Shown one piece after another: positions 37,809 through 46,740 of a DNA stretch of 55,756 nt. Each line of letters begins with the position of its first letter. Position 1 is the stretch's first letter. The stretch covers positions 1 through 55,756 of the forward strand of contig JAKZES010000035.1 of NCBI GenBank assembly GCA_022548915.1. The letters are read 5' to 3'. The position numbers and the translations under genes are program-made. The stretch is from Verrucomicrobiaceae bacterium E54 (GTDB lineage: Bacteria > Verrucomicrobiota > Verrucomicrobiia > Verrucomicrobiales > Akkermansiaceae). The notes below the pieces were generated by a model. That model searched no databases and was not told the DNA's origin. It worked only from the letters and a program-made list of their open reading frames with translations.

Positions 37809-37945
37809 GAGTTCGGGATGTTGGAAACCACTAGCGCGAATCCTCGCCCCGTCCAATCCCCACTTGCCTGAAAATGGGGGGATTTGGCGCGACAAAATCG
37901 CTGGATTCCGATGGAATCCGCCGTCCACGACCGTTTTCTGACATC

Positions 37946-39274
37946 ATGACCGATCTCAACCGCTACTCCCGCCGTTCCGTTCTCAAGCTGCTCGGCACTT
38001 CGGCCGCCGCCGCTCCCTTCGTCACCACCAACCTGATCGCCGCCCCGCCGTCCGGAAAGGTCCGCCACGGCGCCTTCGCCCTCGCCGGACAGGGTTGGGC
38101 CGACCTCCAGCAACTGGCCAACGTCGAGAACGTCGAAATCGCCGCCCTCTGCGACGTCGACCTGAACCGCGCCAAGAAGGCACGCGAGATGTTTCCGAAA
38201 GCGAAGTTCTACCAGGACTGGCGGGAATTGCTGGAGAACGAGGACCTCGACACGGCCAACGTCTCGGTCCCCGACCACATGCACGCGGCGATCGCCGTGA
38301 CCGCGATGAAAAAGGGAATCCACATCTACGGCCAGAAGCCGCTGGCCCACAATCTCCGGGAAACGCGCCGGATGACCGATCTCGCCGCCGAGAAGAAGCT
38401 GGTGACCCAGATGGGCATCCAGATCCACTCGACGGCGTACTACCAGATCGCGAGGCAGATGATGCAGGACGAGGCCATCGGCAAGGTGAAGGAGATCCAC
38501 ATCTGGTCCGGCAAGTCCTGGGGGGACATGGGCACCAAGCCGGACCGCACCGACCCGGTGCCGGACTATCTCGACTGGGATGGCTGGCTGGGCGTCGCCG
38601 CCGACCGGCCCTACATTGGCGACAACTACTACCACCCCGGTAACTGGCGCAAACGCCTCGACTTCGGCACCGGCACGCTCGGCGACATGGGCTGCCACAT
38701 TTTCGATCCGCTGTTCATGGGCCTCAAGCTGGCGGCACCGATCGCGGTGCGCTCCGAGGGACCGGCACCGAACGCCGACAACTGGGCGCTGAACGGCAAG
38801 GTGATCTACCTCTTCAAGGGCACACCGCACACCGCTGGCGAAACGCTCAAGGCGACCTGGTACGACGGCACGGCCAAACCGCCGGCGGACGTCCTGGCCC
38901 TCATCGAGGACGGCAAGGTCCCGGGTCAGGGCTCACTGCTGATCGGCACCGAAGGGGTGATGGTCGTGCCCCACGTTTCGCGCCCGAAGCTCTACCCCGA
39001 GAAGAAATTCGCCGACTACGCGCTGCCGCGGGTGAAGGGTGCCCAGCACTGGGGACAGTTCATCGACGCCGCCCGCGGGGTGGGCAAGACCACGGCGGAC
39101 TTCGCCTACTCCGGCCCGCTGACCGAGGCCATCCTGCTCGGCTGCCTGGCCTCCCGTTTCCCGCAGACCAGCCTGAAGTGGGATGCCGCCGCCCTGAAAT
39201 TCGACAAGCCCGAGGCCAACGCGTTTGTCGGCCGGGACTACCGCGACGGCTGGAAGATCGAGGGACTGGGATGA
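37946..39274 (+). CDS. Tat-exported Gfo/Idh/MocA oxidoreductase (1)
   Basis: This 442-residue protein has a Tat-type signal (Y-S-R-R-S-V-L-K-L-L-G). The Rossmann domain includes A-L-A-G-Q-G and C-D-V-D. The family's E-K-P motif, whose Lys is catalytic, reads Q-K-P (G-Q-K-P-L-A-H-N). The C-terminal domain carries L-G-D-M-G-C-H-I-F-D. These enzymes use a tightly bound NAD(P) on sugars or glycosides; export by Tat after cofactor loading fits. The substrate is unknown. ATG 37946 fixes the signal start. It is convergent with copy 2 across a family A repeat. Confidence 0.9.
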   Translation: MTDLNRYSRRSVLKLLGTSAAAAPFVTTNLIAAPPSGKVRHGAFALAGQGWADLQQLANVENVEIAALCDVDLNRAKKAREMFPKAKFYQDWRELLENEDLDTANVSVPDHMHAAIAVTAMKKGIHIYGQKPLAHNLRETRRMTDLAAEKKLVTQMGIQIHSTAYYQIARQMMQDEAIGKVKEIHIWSGKSWGDMGTKPDRTDPVPDYLDWDGWLGVAADRPYIGDNYYHPGNWRKRLDFGTGTLGDMGCHIFDPLFMGLKLAAPIAVRSEGPAPNADNWALNGKVIYLFKGTPHTAGETLKATWYDGTAKPPADVLALIEDGKVPGQGSLLIGTEGVMVVPHVSRPKLYPEKKFADYALPRVKGAQHWGQFIDAARGVGKTTADFAYSGPLTEAILLGCLASRFPQTSLKWDAAALKFDKPEANAFVGRDYRDGWKIEGLG

Positions 39275-39290
39275 GGAACGAACCGAGTGT

Positions 39291-39354
39291 AAAGGAGGGA
39301 CTACGTACGCCACTGGCCCGCCTGTTCAGTTTGTAGTTCCTCCTTCAGGAGGTC
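39291..39354. repeat. Palindromic intergenic repeat, family A, composite copy
   Basis: The left arm AAGGAGGGACTACG (39292-39305) and the right arm GTAGTTCCTCCTTCAGGAGG (39333-39352) are roughly reverse complements, around a centre that includes GGCCCGCCTGTTCAGTTT. The element sits in the gap between two convergent Gfo/Idh/MocA genes (39275-39405), where nothing else is seen. Compare 46658-46728 and 4922-4944. Confidence 0.85.
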
Positions 39355-39405
39355 TTCGTTCCCAACGGGCTCGATGCGAGACAGCGTCGCGCGCTCCTCT
39401 CGAAC

Positions 39406-40761
39406 CTACGCCACGAAATCGTAGTCGTAGGGCTTGCGCATCTCCCGGGCGACGTGGGCATTGCCCGCGTCGGCGTGCTCGCCGGTGAAAATCTCCTTGT
39501 CGGGATCCCACTGCAGGCTCTTGCCGGTGCGCAGCGAAATGGCTCCGAGGTGACAAACCGTCGCGGAGCGGTGGCCGGTCTCCACGCTGCAGATCGGGTC
39601 CTTCCGCGACCGCATGCAGTCGAAGAAGTTCCCCATGTGGTCGTTGCTTTCGTAGAGGCGTTCGGCATCCTCCGGCAGCGGCCTGCCGAGCAGCTCGCGA
39701 CTGCTGGCGTCGATCTTTTCGCGGCTGACCCAGATCCAGCCGTCGGTGCCCACGAAACGGATGCCGTTGCGCTGGCCGTCCTTGTTGACCGTCTCGCCGA
39801 AGGGACCATCGTCGCGGGTTGAGCGGACGTTGAACACGATCCCGTTGGGATAGGTGAACTTCACCTCGTAGTCGGCGATCACGGTGTAGCCTCCGGGGAT
39901 CGGCTGACTCAGCGCCTTGCTTTCGATCCCGGTCGGAGCCGGTAGGCCGATCGCCCAGTAGCCGATGTCCATGTGATGCGCGCCCCAATCGGTCATCGTG
40001 CCGCCGGAATACTCGTACCAGTAGCGGAACCACGTGTGGCAGCGCTCGGGGACGTAGTCGACCGCCTTGGCCTGGCCCTGCCAGAAATCCCAGTCGAGGC
40101 TGGCGGGCACCGGGGCCGTCTTGAACGGGCCCTCCCGCCGGCCGGCGGGCAACCAGACGTTGACCTCCTTGAGTTCGCCGATGCGGCCGTTTCGGACCAG
40201 TTCGCAGGCCAGCCGGAACCGCTGCGAGCTGCGCTGCTGGGTCCCGGTCTGCAGGACCCGCCGGTGGTCCCGCACCGCCTTCACCACGTGCCGGCCCTCG
40301 TCGATCGTGAGCGTGAGAGGCTTCTCGGAGTAGATGTCCTTCCCGGCCCGGGCCGCAGCGATGTTGATCAGGCTGTGCCAGTGGTCGGGCGTGCCGTTGA
40401 CGATGGCATCGATGTCGTCGCGCTCGAGCAGCTTGCGGAAATCCCGGAAGGTGTCGGGCTTCCCGCCGTCGGTCGAAAAGCGGGCGACCGCGCGATCGAT
40501 GTGGGCCTGGTCGACATCGGAGACCGCCACGACATCGCCGAAGCGCCGGGCACCCGCAGTGACGCCGCTGCCCTGGCCGCCGCAGCCGATCAGCGCGATC
40601 GCCGGACGCTCGTTCGGCGAAGTCACCTTCGGGGAAGGAGTTTCGGCCAGGGCCAGCTGGCGCTCGACGAACCACAGCGGCAGGCCGGTGGCGGCGGCGG
40701 TGGCCGTGCAGCGGCGCAGGAACGAACGGCGGGAGATCTGGAATGGCTTGGGTGGTTTCAT
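39406..40761 (-). CDS. Tat-exported Gfo/Idh/MocA oxidoreductase (2)
   Basis: This 451-residue protein starts M-K-P-P-K-P-F-Q and has a Tat signal (I-S-R-R-S-F-L-R-R-C). The Rossmann motif I-A-L-I-G-C-G-G-Q-G-S-G and V-S-D-V-D are followed by the complete S-E-K-P-L-T motif with the catalytic Lys. T-D-W-G-A-H-H-M-D is the C-terminal-domain signature and probably supplies the catalytic His. It is likely a periplasmic NAD(P)-dependent sugar oxidoreductase with unknown substrate. ATG 40761 is fixed by the signal; longer upstream reading is not supported. It is divergent from the membrane protein at 40871. Confidence 0.92.
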   Translation of the reverse strand: MKPPKPFQISRRSFLRRCTATAAATGLPLWFVERQLALAETPSPKVTSPNERPAIALIGCGGQGSGVTAGARRFGDVVAVSDVDQAHIDRAVARFSTDGGKPDTFRDFRKLLERDDIDAIVNGTPDHWHSLINIAAARAGKDIYSEKPLTLTIDEGRHVVKAVRDHRRVLQTGTQQRSSQRFRLACELVRNGRIGELKEVNVWLPAGRREGPFKTAPVPASLDWDFWQGQAKAVDYVPERCHTWFRYWYEYSGGTMTDWGAHHMDIGYWAIGLPAPTGIESKALSQPIPGGYTVIADYEVKFTYPNGIVFNVRSTRDDGPFGETVNKDGQRNGIRFVGTDGWIWVSREKIDASSRELLGRPLPEDAERLYESNDHMGNFFDCMRSRKDPICSVETGHRSATVCHLGAISLRTGKSLQWDPDKEIFTGEHADAGNAHVAREMRKPYDYDFVA

Positions 40762-40870
40762 CGGTGGGTCGAACGGTTCCGGTTCTTCTGGGTCACAGTA
40801 TCGGCATCCGCCGCCCGGAGAACAAGCTTGCGGAGCGGCGCTGGGCCACGAAGCTCCGCGGCAGCAAATC

Positions 40871-41911
40871 GTGAGCGAGACGGAGAAACGAAAGTCGCCC
40901 TGGCAATGGCTGGGCATCCTGGTGGTGGCGGGTCTGATGGTCCTGCTCCTCCGGCACATCGACTGGCAGGCGGTGAAGGCGGGCTTCGCCGCGGTGGACC
41001 TGAGGTTTCTGCCGGTCCTGGTGCTGCTGATCGCCCTGAATTTCCTGATCCGCAGCTGGCGCTGGCGCTATCTGCTGACCGGCGGGGAGACGATGAAGAT
41101 GCGCTCGCTGGTGGACGCCACGGTGATCGGGTTCACCGGCACCTTCCTGCTTCCCTTCCGCGCCGGGGAGGTGGTCCGCCCGTGGATCCTGACCCGTTGG
41201 GAGAAGATCAACTTCGGCGCCTCGGCCGCCAGCATCGTGGTCGAGCGGGTGGTCGATGCACTGACCATCATCGGCTTCCTCGCGGTGGCAATCACCTGGA
41301 TCGACAACCCGCCCGAGTGGCTCGGCACGGGCGCGAAGCTGCTGGGCGCGGTCGCCGTCGTCGGCGTCGGCTTCATGGTCATGGCCTACTTTTTCAGCCG
41401 CTCGTTCTCGAAGTTGGCCCGCAAGATGATCTCCATCTTCCTCTTCCCCAAGTTTCTCGCGCGTGTCCGCGCCGCGCTCTATCAGCTCGTCGATGGGTTC
41501 CTCGAGGGGCTGAAGGCCGTCTCCACCGGTCGTCAGCTGGCCATCGTGCTGATCGCCTCGCTGCTGCTGTGGCTGGAAATGGCGCTCTTCTATCAGGCCA
41601 CGCTGTGGACCATGGGCATCGGTCTCGGACCGGCCGCCGGATTGATGGTCACCGTGCTCGTAGCGCTGGCCGTCGCCGCCCCGGGCCCGCCGGGATTTCT
41701 CGGCACCTTCCAGATCGGCTGCCTCGCGGCGCTCGGCCTGTTCGAGGTCAGTCGCGAGGTGGGACTCTCCTACGCCATCGTCGCCCACTTCGTGCAGGCG
41801 GCGTGCATCATCCCCGCCGGGCTCTGGCTCCTCCAGGCCCGCGGCCTGAAACTGCGCCAGTCGCTGCCCGTTTCGAAGGCCGCGACGGATGATCGCAAGC
41901 AAGAGTCGTGA
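40871..41911 (+). CDS. Lysylphosphatidylglycerol synthase transmembrane region-like protein (UPF0104)
   Basis: This 346-residue membrane protein has about 8 helices. It shows the family pattern L-P-F-R-A-G-E-V-V-R-P, V-V-E-R-V-V-D-A, and P-G-P-P-G-F-L-G-T-F. This is the flippase-like half of MprF-type proteins, without the aminoacyl-transferase half. Stand-alone members are thought to move or modify lipids or lipid-linked glycans in the inner membrane. The start is GTG 40871; no upstream ATG fits and the preceding bases are divergent promoter space. It converges with copy 3 of the Gfo/Idh/MocA genes with only 24 bases between stops. Confidence 0.87.
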   Translation: MSETEKRKSPWQWLGILVVAGLMVLLLRHIDWQAVKAGFAAVDLRFLPVLVLLIALNFLIRSWRWRYLLTGGETMKMRSLVDATVIGFTGTFLLPFRAGEVVRPWILTRWEKINFGASAASIVVERVVDALTIIGFLAVAITWIDNPPEWLGTGAKLLGAVAVVGVGFMVMAYFFSRSFSKLARKMISIFLFPKFLARVRAALYQLVDGFLEGLKAVSTGRQLAIVLIASLLLWLEMALFYQATLWTMGIGLGPAAGLMVTVLVALAVAAPGPPGFLGTFQIGCLAALGLFEVSREVGLSYAIVAHFVQAACIIPAGLWLLQARGLKLRQSLPVSKAATDDRKQES

Positions 41912-41935
41912 ACCCCACAGGAGCGATCCGTCGGG

Positions 41936-43294
41936 TCAGCCCGCGACCGCCTTGCCGAACTCCCAGCCCTCGCGGACCGGCTCCCTGAGGTGGGCATCGA
42001 GCTCAGGGCGGTTGGTGACCTTCATCGTCGCGGCGTCGTAGTCGAGACGACCGCCGAAACGCTGGACGAGGACACCGAGCAGCAGCATCTCGGTGAGTTC
42101 GGAGGCGTAGTCGAAGCTCGAACCGGGTGCCGGGCCGTCACCCTTGATGGCGGCGGTCCACTCGCGGTAGTGGCCACCCTTCACCCGCGGGATCGTCTTC
42201 TCCGGGAGATCGCGGCGGAAATCCTGCCACACATCCCCGGGGATCAGCCGCGGGCTGTCCGGCCGGGTGCCACTCATCAGGCTGGCCTTGTCGCCGGACA
42301 TGATCATGCCGTCGCCACCGAGCTTCTCGATTCCCCACTCTTTCCTGATCTCCGGTCGATTTCCTCCTTCATACCACAGAATGCTCACCGGAGCCTTGTC
42401 GCCGCGCGCGGCAAAGTCGTAGCGGATCACCGAGGCGTCGGGACAGACGAGCGAGTCGTTGCCGGTTTTCTTCACCGCCTCGATCCGGCTCGGCATCCCG
42501 AGACCGAGCGCCCAGAACGGACCGTCGAGCGTGTGGCAGGTCCAGTCTCCGAGCAGCCCGCCACCAAAGTCGTAGTAGCTGCGCCAGCGCTTGGGCACGT
42601 AGATCTCGTTATAGGGGATGTCCTTCGCCACCGGGCCCAGCCACAGGTCCCAATCGAGCCCGTCGCGCACCGGCTGGGCCGCCGGCGGATGGTTCGCCGC
42701 CTTGGCAAAGTAGCGGCTGCCGAAGTTCGGTCCGCTGAGCCAGGCGTGCACCTCGCGGACCTGCCCCAACGCCCCCGCCTCATACCACTCCTTCATGTAG
42801 CGAATGCCCTCGGTCGCATGGCCCTGGTTGCCCATCTGGCTCACCACCTTGTAGTGGGCTGCCCCTTTCTTGAGCATGCGTGCCTGCCAGACGTTGTGGG
42901 TGAGCGGCTTCTCGCAAAAGACGTGCTTGCCGCATTCCATCGCCGCCATCGTCGCGGCGAAATGGGTGTGGTCGGGCGTGCTGATCACCACCCCGTCGAT
43001 CTCCCCGCCCATCTTGTCGAGCATCTCGCGGAAATCCTTGAAGCGCTTCGCCTTGGGCCACTTGCCGAAGGAAGCGGCAGCCTCGCGGTCGTCGACATCG
43101 CAAAGGGCGACCACGTTCTCCTGCGAGAGTCCCTGCAGGTTCTTCTCGCCGCGACCGCCAACCCCGATGAAGGCGAGATTGAGGCGGCTGTTCGCGGACG
43201 GGCCGGACTGGCCGATGCTGAAGCGCGGAAGCACGAAGGCCCCGGCGGCAAGCGCGGTGGTGGAGCCGATGAAGCGGCGGCGGGTGGATGTCAT
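41936..43294 (-). CDS. Tat-exported Gfo/Idh/MocA oxidoreductase (3)
   Basis: This 452-residue protein has a Tat signal (S-T-R-R-R-F-I-G-S-T-T). The Rossmann region N-L-A-F-I-G-V-G-G-R-G and C-D-V-D are followed by the full C-E-K-P-L-T-H-N motif. G-D-W-T-C-H-T-L-D is the C-terminal-domain signature. It is clearly paralogous to copy 5 at 49674 (shared W-D-L-W-L-G-P, C-H-T-L-D and E-P-V-R-E-G-W). The substrate is unknown. Upstream lies a repeat-containing gap (43295-43436) that separates it from the ApbE gene on the same strand. Confidence 0.92.
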   Translation of the reverse strand: MTSTRRRFIGSTTALAAGAFVLPRFSIGQSGPSANSRLNLAFIGVGGRGEKNLQGLSQENVVALCDVDDREAAASFGKWPKAKRFKDFREMLDKMGGEIDGVVISTPDHTHFAATMAAMECGKHVFCEKPLTHNVWQARMLKKGAAHYKVVSQMGNQGHATEGIRYMKEWYEAGALGQVREVHAWLSGPNFGSRYFAKAANHPPAAQPVRDGLDWDLWLGPVAKDIPYNEIYVPKRWRSYYDFGGGLLGDWTCHTLDGPFWALGLGMPSRIEAVKKTGNDSLVCPDASVIRYDFAARGDKAPVSILWYEGGNRPEIRKEWGIEKLGGDGMIMSGDKASLMSGTRPDSPRLIPGDVWQDFRRDLPEKTIPRVKGGHYREWTAAIKGDGPAPGSSFDYASELTEMLLLGVLVQRFGGRLDYDAATMKVTNRPELDAHLREPVREGWEFGKAVAG

Positions 43295-43351
43295 GGCACC
43301 GGATACGGTGGCCGTTGACCCCAGCTAGCGAAAAACTCGAAGTAGGTGGTG

Positions 43352-43463
43352 AGTCTGAAGGTCCGAATGTCGCAAGGTCGAAGGTCCGAACTGCCAGCAC
43401 CCAAGGCCTGTCGAATGCCGTCGTCCCAATGGACTTTCAGACCTTTCGACTTTCAGACTTTTG
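43352..43463. repeat. Two inverted arms of a TCTGAAAGTC/GGTCCGAA repeat
   Basis: The left arm (43352-43391) is built of AAGGTCCGAA-type words and the right arm (43432-43463) of GACTTTCAGACCTTTCGACT-type words, which are its approximate reverse complement. The 40 bases between them hold no gene. The right arm runs into the end of the ApbE gene and supplies its last codons and stop. The gap is otherwise empty. Confidence 0.65.
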
Positions 43464-44318
43464 ACCATCACCGCCCCACTGCCGGACCCCCTCGGCATCC
43501 TCGACATAGAGGCAGGCCGGTTGGTCGTCGCCGAGTTCCTTGATCTGGTCATCGGTCATCAGCATGACCGCGGTCGACCACGCATCCGCCTCCGCCGCCG
43601 TGGGCGCGGTCAGCCACACGCGCTTGTAGGACAAGCCCTCCCCGGGCTCCCTCGCGGCATCGGGGTGGACGATGTGATTGCCCTGGATGCCGACGCCCGA
43701 GGCGCTGAGTGCCTCGCGGTAGAGATCGATCCGCACCGAATCGTGATCGCCGGTCAGGTCGAGCGGCCACGCCAGCCGGCCATGGGCCAGCTGGGTGCTG
43801 GCCCCGGCGGACAGCAAAGCCGAATCGATCTCCCAGTCGATGAGGATCTGCCGCAGGCGGTCGAGGGCAAATCCCTTGCCGATCCCGCCTAGGTCGATCT
43901 CGCGACCGGGTGCCTCGCACACGATCAGCGGTTGATCCGGGGCGACCGTTAGATTGCCGAAAATCTCGGGAGCCTCGCCGCCCCTGCCCTTCTTCAGGTG
44001 CTCGATGCGCGCTCCCAGCGTCACGTCGAAAAGGCCGCCGGTCTCCTGATGCAACTGGAGGGCCTGGAGCAGGCAGGCGTGGCACTCCTCCGAAATGAAG
44101 AGACTGTCGCCCGCCCGCATGTGATTAATCTGCGACACGTCGCTGCCCTCGACGAAGCGGCTGAGCAGCGACTCGAGGCGGTCGAGTTCCTCGAAGCACA
44201 CCTTCGCCACATTGCGCTGGCGCTCCGCGCTCCCCTCCGGCATCCGGAGGTTGAAAGTGGTCTTCATCGCCTCGTGGGCGAACTTGACGGTCTTCGGCAT
44301 GGCAACTTCTTCATTCAT
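43437..44318 (-). CDS. ApbE-family FAD:protein FMN transferase (2)
   Basis: This 293-residue ApbE homologue has no signal peptide. Motifs present are S-D-V-S-Q-I-N, G-L-F-D-V-T-L-G, E-I-D-L-G-G-I-G-K-G-F-A-L-D, the middle A-G-A-S-T-Q, and A-D-A-W-S-T-A-V at the metal site. The H-I-(I/L)-D-P motif reads H-I-V-H-P, so one acidic residue is missing. That feature and the lack of a signal suggest a cytoplasmic or altered-function member. It overlaps the preceding membrane-protein gene by 4 bases (44315-44318). The last seven residues (K-S-E-S-R-K-V) are encoded by an intergenic repeat, so the tail is probably not conserved. Confidence 0.87.
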   Translation of the reverse strand: MNEEVAMPKTVKFAHEAMKTTFNLRMPEGSAERQRNVAKVCFEELDRLESLLSRFVEGSDVSQINHMRAGDSLFISEECHACLLQALQLHQETGGLFDVTLGARIEHLKKGRGGEAPEIFGNLTVAPDQPLIVCEAPGREIDLGGIGKGFALDRLRQILIDWEIDSALLSAGASTQLAHGRLAWPLDLTGDHDSVRIDLYREALSASGVGIQGNHIVHPDAAREPGEGLSYKRVWLTAPTAAEADAWSTAVMLMTDDQIKELGDDQPACLYVEDAEGVRQWGGDGQKSESRKV

Positions 44319-45820
44319 TCCGGGGGTGCGTCAAGCGAGGCATCCCAGAAGTCGCCGCGCACCCAGACGGTCATCGGCGTGTCGGCGCGCAGGCCCTTGG
44401 GAACGGGCACATGGCTTCCGGCGAGCATGACCGTTAGATCATCAATCGCGATCACCACCGGCAGGCGTGAAATATTGTCCGGAGCCTCCGGCCAGTAGCC
44501 CACCTTCCCGTAGCCGCGGAGATACCAGGGCAGCGGCCAGTAGTCGCTGCCAACCACGCCTAGAGGCTCGATGGAGCGCTCGGGCAGCGCTTCATCCAGG
44601 GCATCCAGCCACGGCACCAGCGACTCGATGTCGTCGCTGGTCGGAACGTAGGCATACGGGTTCCGCTCGTCGGAGGCGAGGCGCCCGGTCGCCTGCCGGC
44701 TCTGCAGGAACTGGCTCGCGAATCCCGCCGAGATTACCAGGCCCACCACGCCGGCAAGCACCTTGTTCCCCCGCGGCACCGCCGTCGCGACGAAGCCCGC
44801 CAGCAGGCAGACATGCGCCCAGGGCAGGACCATCAGCCAGGGCGTCTTGTAGGCGATGGCGCTGTAGATCGCCAGGTGGAAGACCGCCGACAAGGCGAGG
44901 AACCGGACCGCGAGGCGGGTCGCGGGCTCCATCGATCTCGACACGAAGCTCAGAACCAGAGCCGCCGCGGCGAAAAGGGCCACCGGCGTTTCAAACCACC
45001 AGCTCCCGCCCAATTTGCGGGGCCACAGGAGCAGATCGACGAAATAAGCGGCCGGCTTGTCGTGTCCCTCGACGAGATCGTAGATGAAGTACGACTTCAC
45101 TGCGTCCACCGCCCCCTGCCAGCGGGTGAAGCCGTTGGTGTAGAAGGCCAGCGAGGTCAGCACGGCGAGCCCCGCGGCAAGCAGAGCCGTGCGCCAGTAG
45201 CGGCGGACCAATTCGGCGGGCATCACCTTGTCCGGGCCCCGCGGGCTGAGCAGGTAAAGCAAACCACCCGCCGCCCCCCACGAGGCGATGCTGAAGGCGA
45301 AACTCGCCTTGGTCGCGAACATCAAGCCGACCCAGATCCCGGCGAGCCACCAGCGCTTCGTGCAGGCGATCTGGAACAGGGCCAGCACCCCGAAGAGCCC
45401 GAGCAGCATCTCGTGGATGAACATCCGGCTGTAATAGACAAGCAGCGGCGAGGTCGCGAGTGCCAGCGCGGCGATCAGCATGGGCGCATCACCGAAGCGC
45501 CGCCGCCCGAGCAGCGGCACCAGCACGAGCAGGCAACCCGCGAGCGCCGGGACCGCCCGCAGCGGGGCCTTCTCAAATTCCGCCCAGCTCTTCATCCCGG
45601 TGATCCGCGCCACCACCATCGCCGCACCGCTCAGGGTCGGCCCGTGATAGTGCTTGGGATCGAAGACGTAATTGCCCGACTCGACCCGGTGCGCGGTGAT
45701 CCGGGCGCCCGTCGCTTCGTCGGCGTGGAAGGGGCGTGCCGCGAGGTCGTTCCAGCGCAGGAACACGGCGACAAACGCCACCGCGACCCAACAGGCAATC
45801 AGGACCGAGCGTTTCATCAT
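44315..45820 (-). CDS. Agl23-like flippase-associated membrane protein (TIGR03663 type)
   Basis: This 501-residue polytopic protein resembles dolichyl-phosphate-mannose-type glycosyltransferases (GT-C fold). A short first helix is followed by the loop R-P-F-H-A-D-E-A, an acidic first-loop motif expected of GT-C enzymes, and by V-F-D-P-K-H-Y-H-G-P-T-L, typical of the Agl23 family. Further helices run to about residue 410, then a soluble C-terminal part. The family was named for association with archaeal N-glycan flippases; in bacteria the role is unknown. Start at 45820 or 45817 (two ATGs). It is divergent from the GT2 gene and coupled to ApbE. Confidence 0.85.
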   Translation of the reverse strand: MMKRSVLIACWVAVAFVAVFLRWNDLAARPFHADEATGARITAHRVESGNYVFDPKHYHGPTLSGAAMVVARITGMKSWAEFEKAPLRAVPALAGCLLVLVPLLGRRRFGDAPMLIAALALATSPLLVYYSRMFIHEMLLGLFGVLALFQIACTKRWWLAGIWVGLMFATKASFAFSIASWGAAGGLLYLLSPRGPDKVMPAELVRRYWRTALLAAGLAVLTSLAFYTNGFTRWQGAVDAVKSYFIYDLVEGHDKPAAYFVDLLLWPRKLGGSWWFETPVALFAAAALVLSFVSRSMEPATRLAVRFLALSAVFHLAIYSAIAYKTPWLMVLPWAHVCLLAGFVATAVPRGNKVLAGVVGLVISAGFASQFLQSRQATGRLASDERNPYAYVPTSDDIESLVPWLDALDEALPERSIEPLGVVGSDYWPLPWYLRGYGKVGYWPEAPDNISRLPVVIAIDDLTVMLAGSHVPVPKGLRADTPMTVWVRGDFWDASLDAPPE

Positions 45821-45872
45821 GGAAAATTCCGTAGGGTTGAAAGCCTCGAGAAGTGCTTCACGTTCGGGAACC

Positions 45873-46634
45873 ATGCGGGACGGAGACACCGAGGCAATCA
45901 CGATTCTCGTAACACCCGTGTGGAAGGATTCGAAGCGGCTCGCTCTTTTCGGCCGGGAACTGGCGGCGGAACTCGCGATCCGCGACGCGAACATCCGCTG
46001 GATCATCGCCGATGACGGGTCGGGAGAAGAGGAGGTCGGGCGCCTGAAGCTCCTGTGTGCCGAACTCGCGGCGATCTACCCGCACGTCCGCGTCCACGCC
46101 GCGCTGGCTCACCACGGCAAGGGATCGGTGGTGCGGGAGGCCTGGGCGCTTGAACCCGAGGCCGAATGGCTTTCCTTCGTCGACGCCGACGGCAGCGTCA
46201 GCGCGCCGGACATGCTCGACCTGATCTCCACCGCCCGGGAGAGCGGGCAATCGGTGATGGCGATCCGCAAGAACACCGCGACCACCAGGGTCGAGGAGGG
46301 AATTTTCCGCTGGATCCGGCACCATGGGTTCCTGCTCGCCTGCCGGCTGATTCTCCGGATCCGCTCCGAGGACACGCAATGCGGCGCCAAGGTCCTCAAG
46401 GGTGAGGCCTACCGGCGGATCGCCGGCAACCTGAGCGAACCCGGCCTCGCCTTTGACGCCGAACTGCTCGCCGAAATGACGGCGGCGGACATCCCCTGGA
46501 TGGAGGTGCCGGTCAACTGGGTGCGCAAGGGTGGCAGCCGCATCCACCCCTGGCACGATGCCTGGGACATGCTGCTCACGTTGTTTCGCATCCGCGCGAG
46601 GCTGGGAAAGGCGACGGTCGCCGGCGCCAAGTAG
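45873..46634 (+). CDS. Family 2 glycosyltransferase
   Basis: This 253-residue GT-A type enzyme has V-T-P-V-W-K-D near the N-terminus, I-I-A-D-D-G-S-G for nucleotide binding and S-F-V-D-A-D-G-S with the D-A-D metal motif. The length fits polyprenyl-phosphate sugar synthases (DPM1-like), but there is no membrane helix. The product could feed the GT-C-like protein encoded on the other strand. ATG 45873 is preferred; an in-frame ATG at 45819 would overlap the start codon of the divergent gene. The 52-base divergent gap must carry both promoters. Confidence 0.88.
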   Translation: MRDGDTEAITILVTPVWKDSKRLALFGRELAAELAIRDANIRWIIADDGSGEEEVGRLKLLCAELAAIYPHVRVHAALAHHGKGSVVREAWALEPEAEWLSFVDADGSVSAPDMLDLISTARESGQSVMAIRKNTATTRVEEGIFRWIRHHGFLLACRLILRIRSEDTQCGAKVLKGEAYRRIAGNLSEPGLAFDAELLAEMTAADIPWMEVPVNWVRKGGSRIHPWHDAWDMLLTLFRIRARLGKATVAGAK

Positions 46635-46657
46635 TCTCTGCAGCTCGAACCGTGCAA

Positions 46658-46728
46658 CCCCCTGAAGGGGGAACTACGAACATCACCGGCGGGCCTGGTC
46701 TGTTTGTCGTTCCTCCTTTAGGAGGTCC
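46658..46728. repeat. Palindromic intergenic repeat, family A, full composite copy
   Basis: The left arm CCCCCTGAAGGGGGAACTAC (46658-46677), a centre of about 30 bases with CACCGGCGGGCCTGGTCTG, and a right arm TTCCTCCTTTAGGAGG (46710-46725) form a two-hairpin element of about 70 bases. It lies between the convergent GT2 and lipoprotein genes. The centre resembles that of the 39291-39354 copy. Confidence 0.88.
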
Positions 46729-46740
46729 AACGCCACGGGT

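Noticed and set aside
45819-45872. Earlier ATG (45819) as start of the GT2 gene
   Set aside because: It overlaps the start codon of the divergent gene and adds 18 residues without family similarity.
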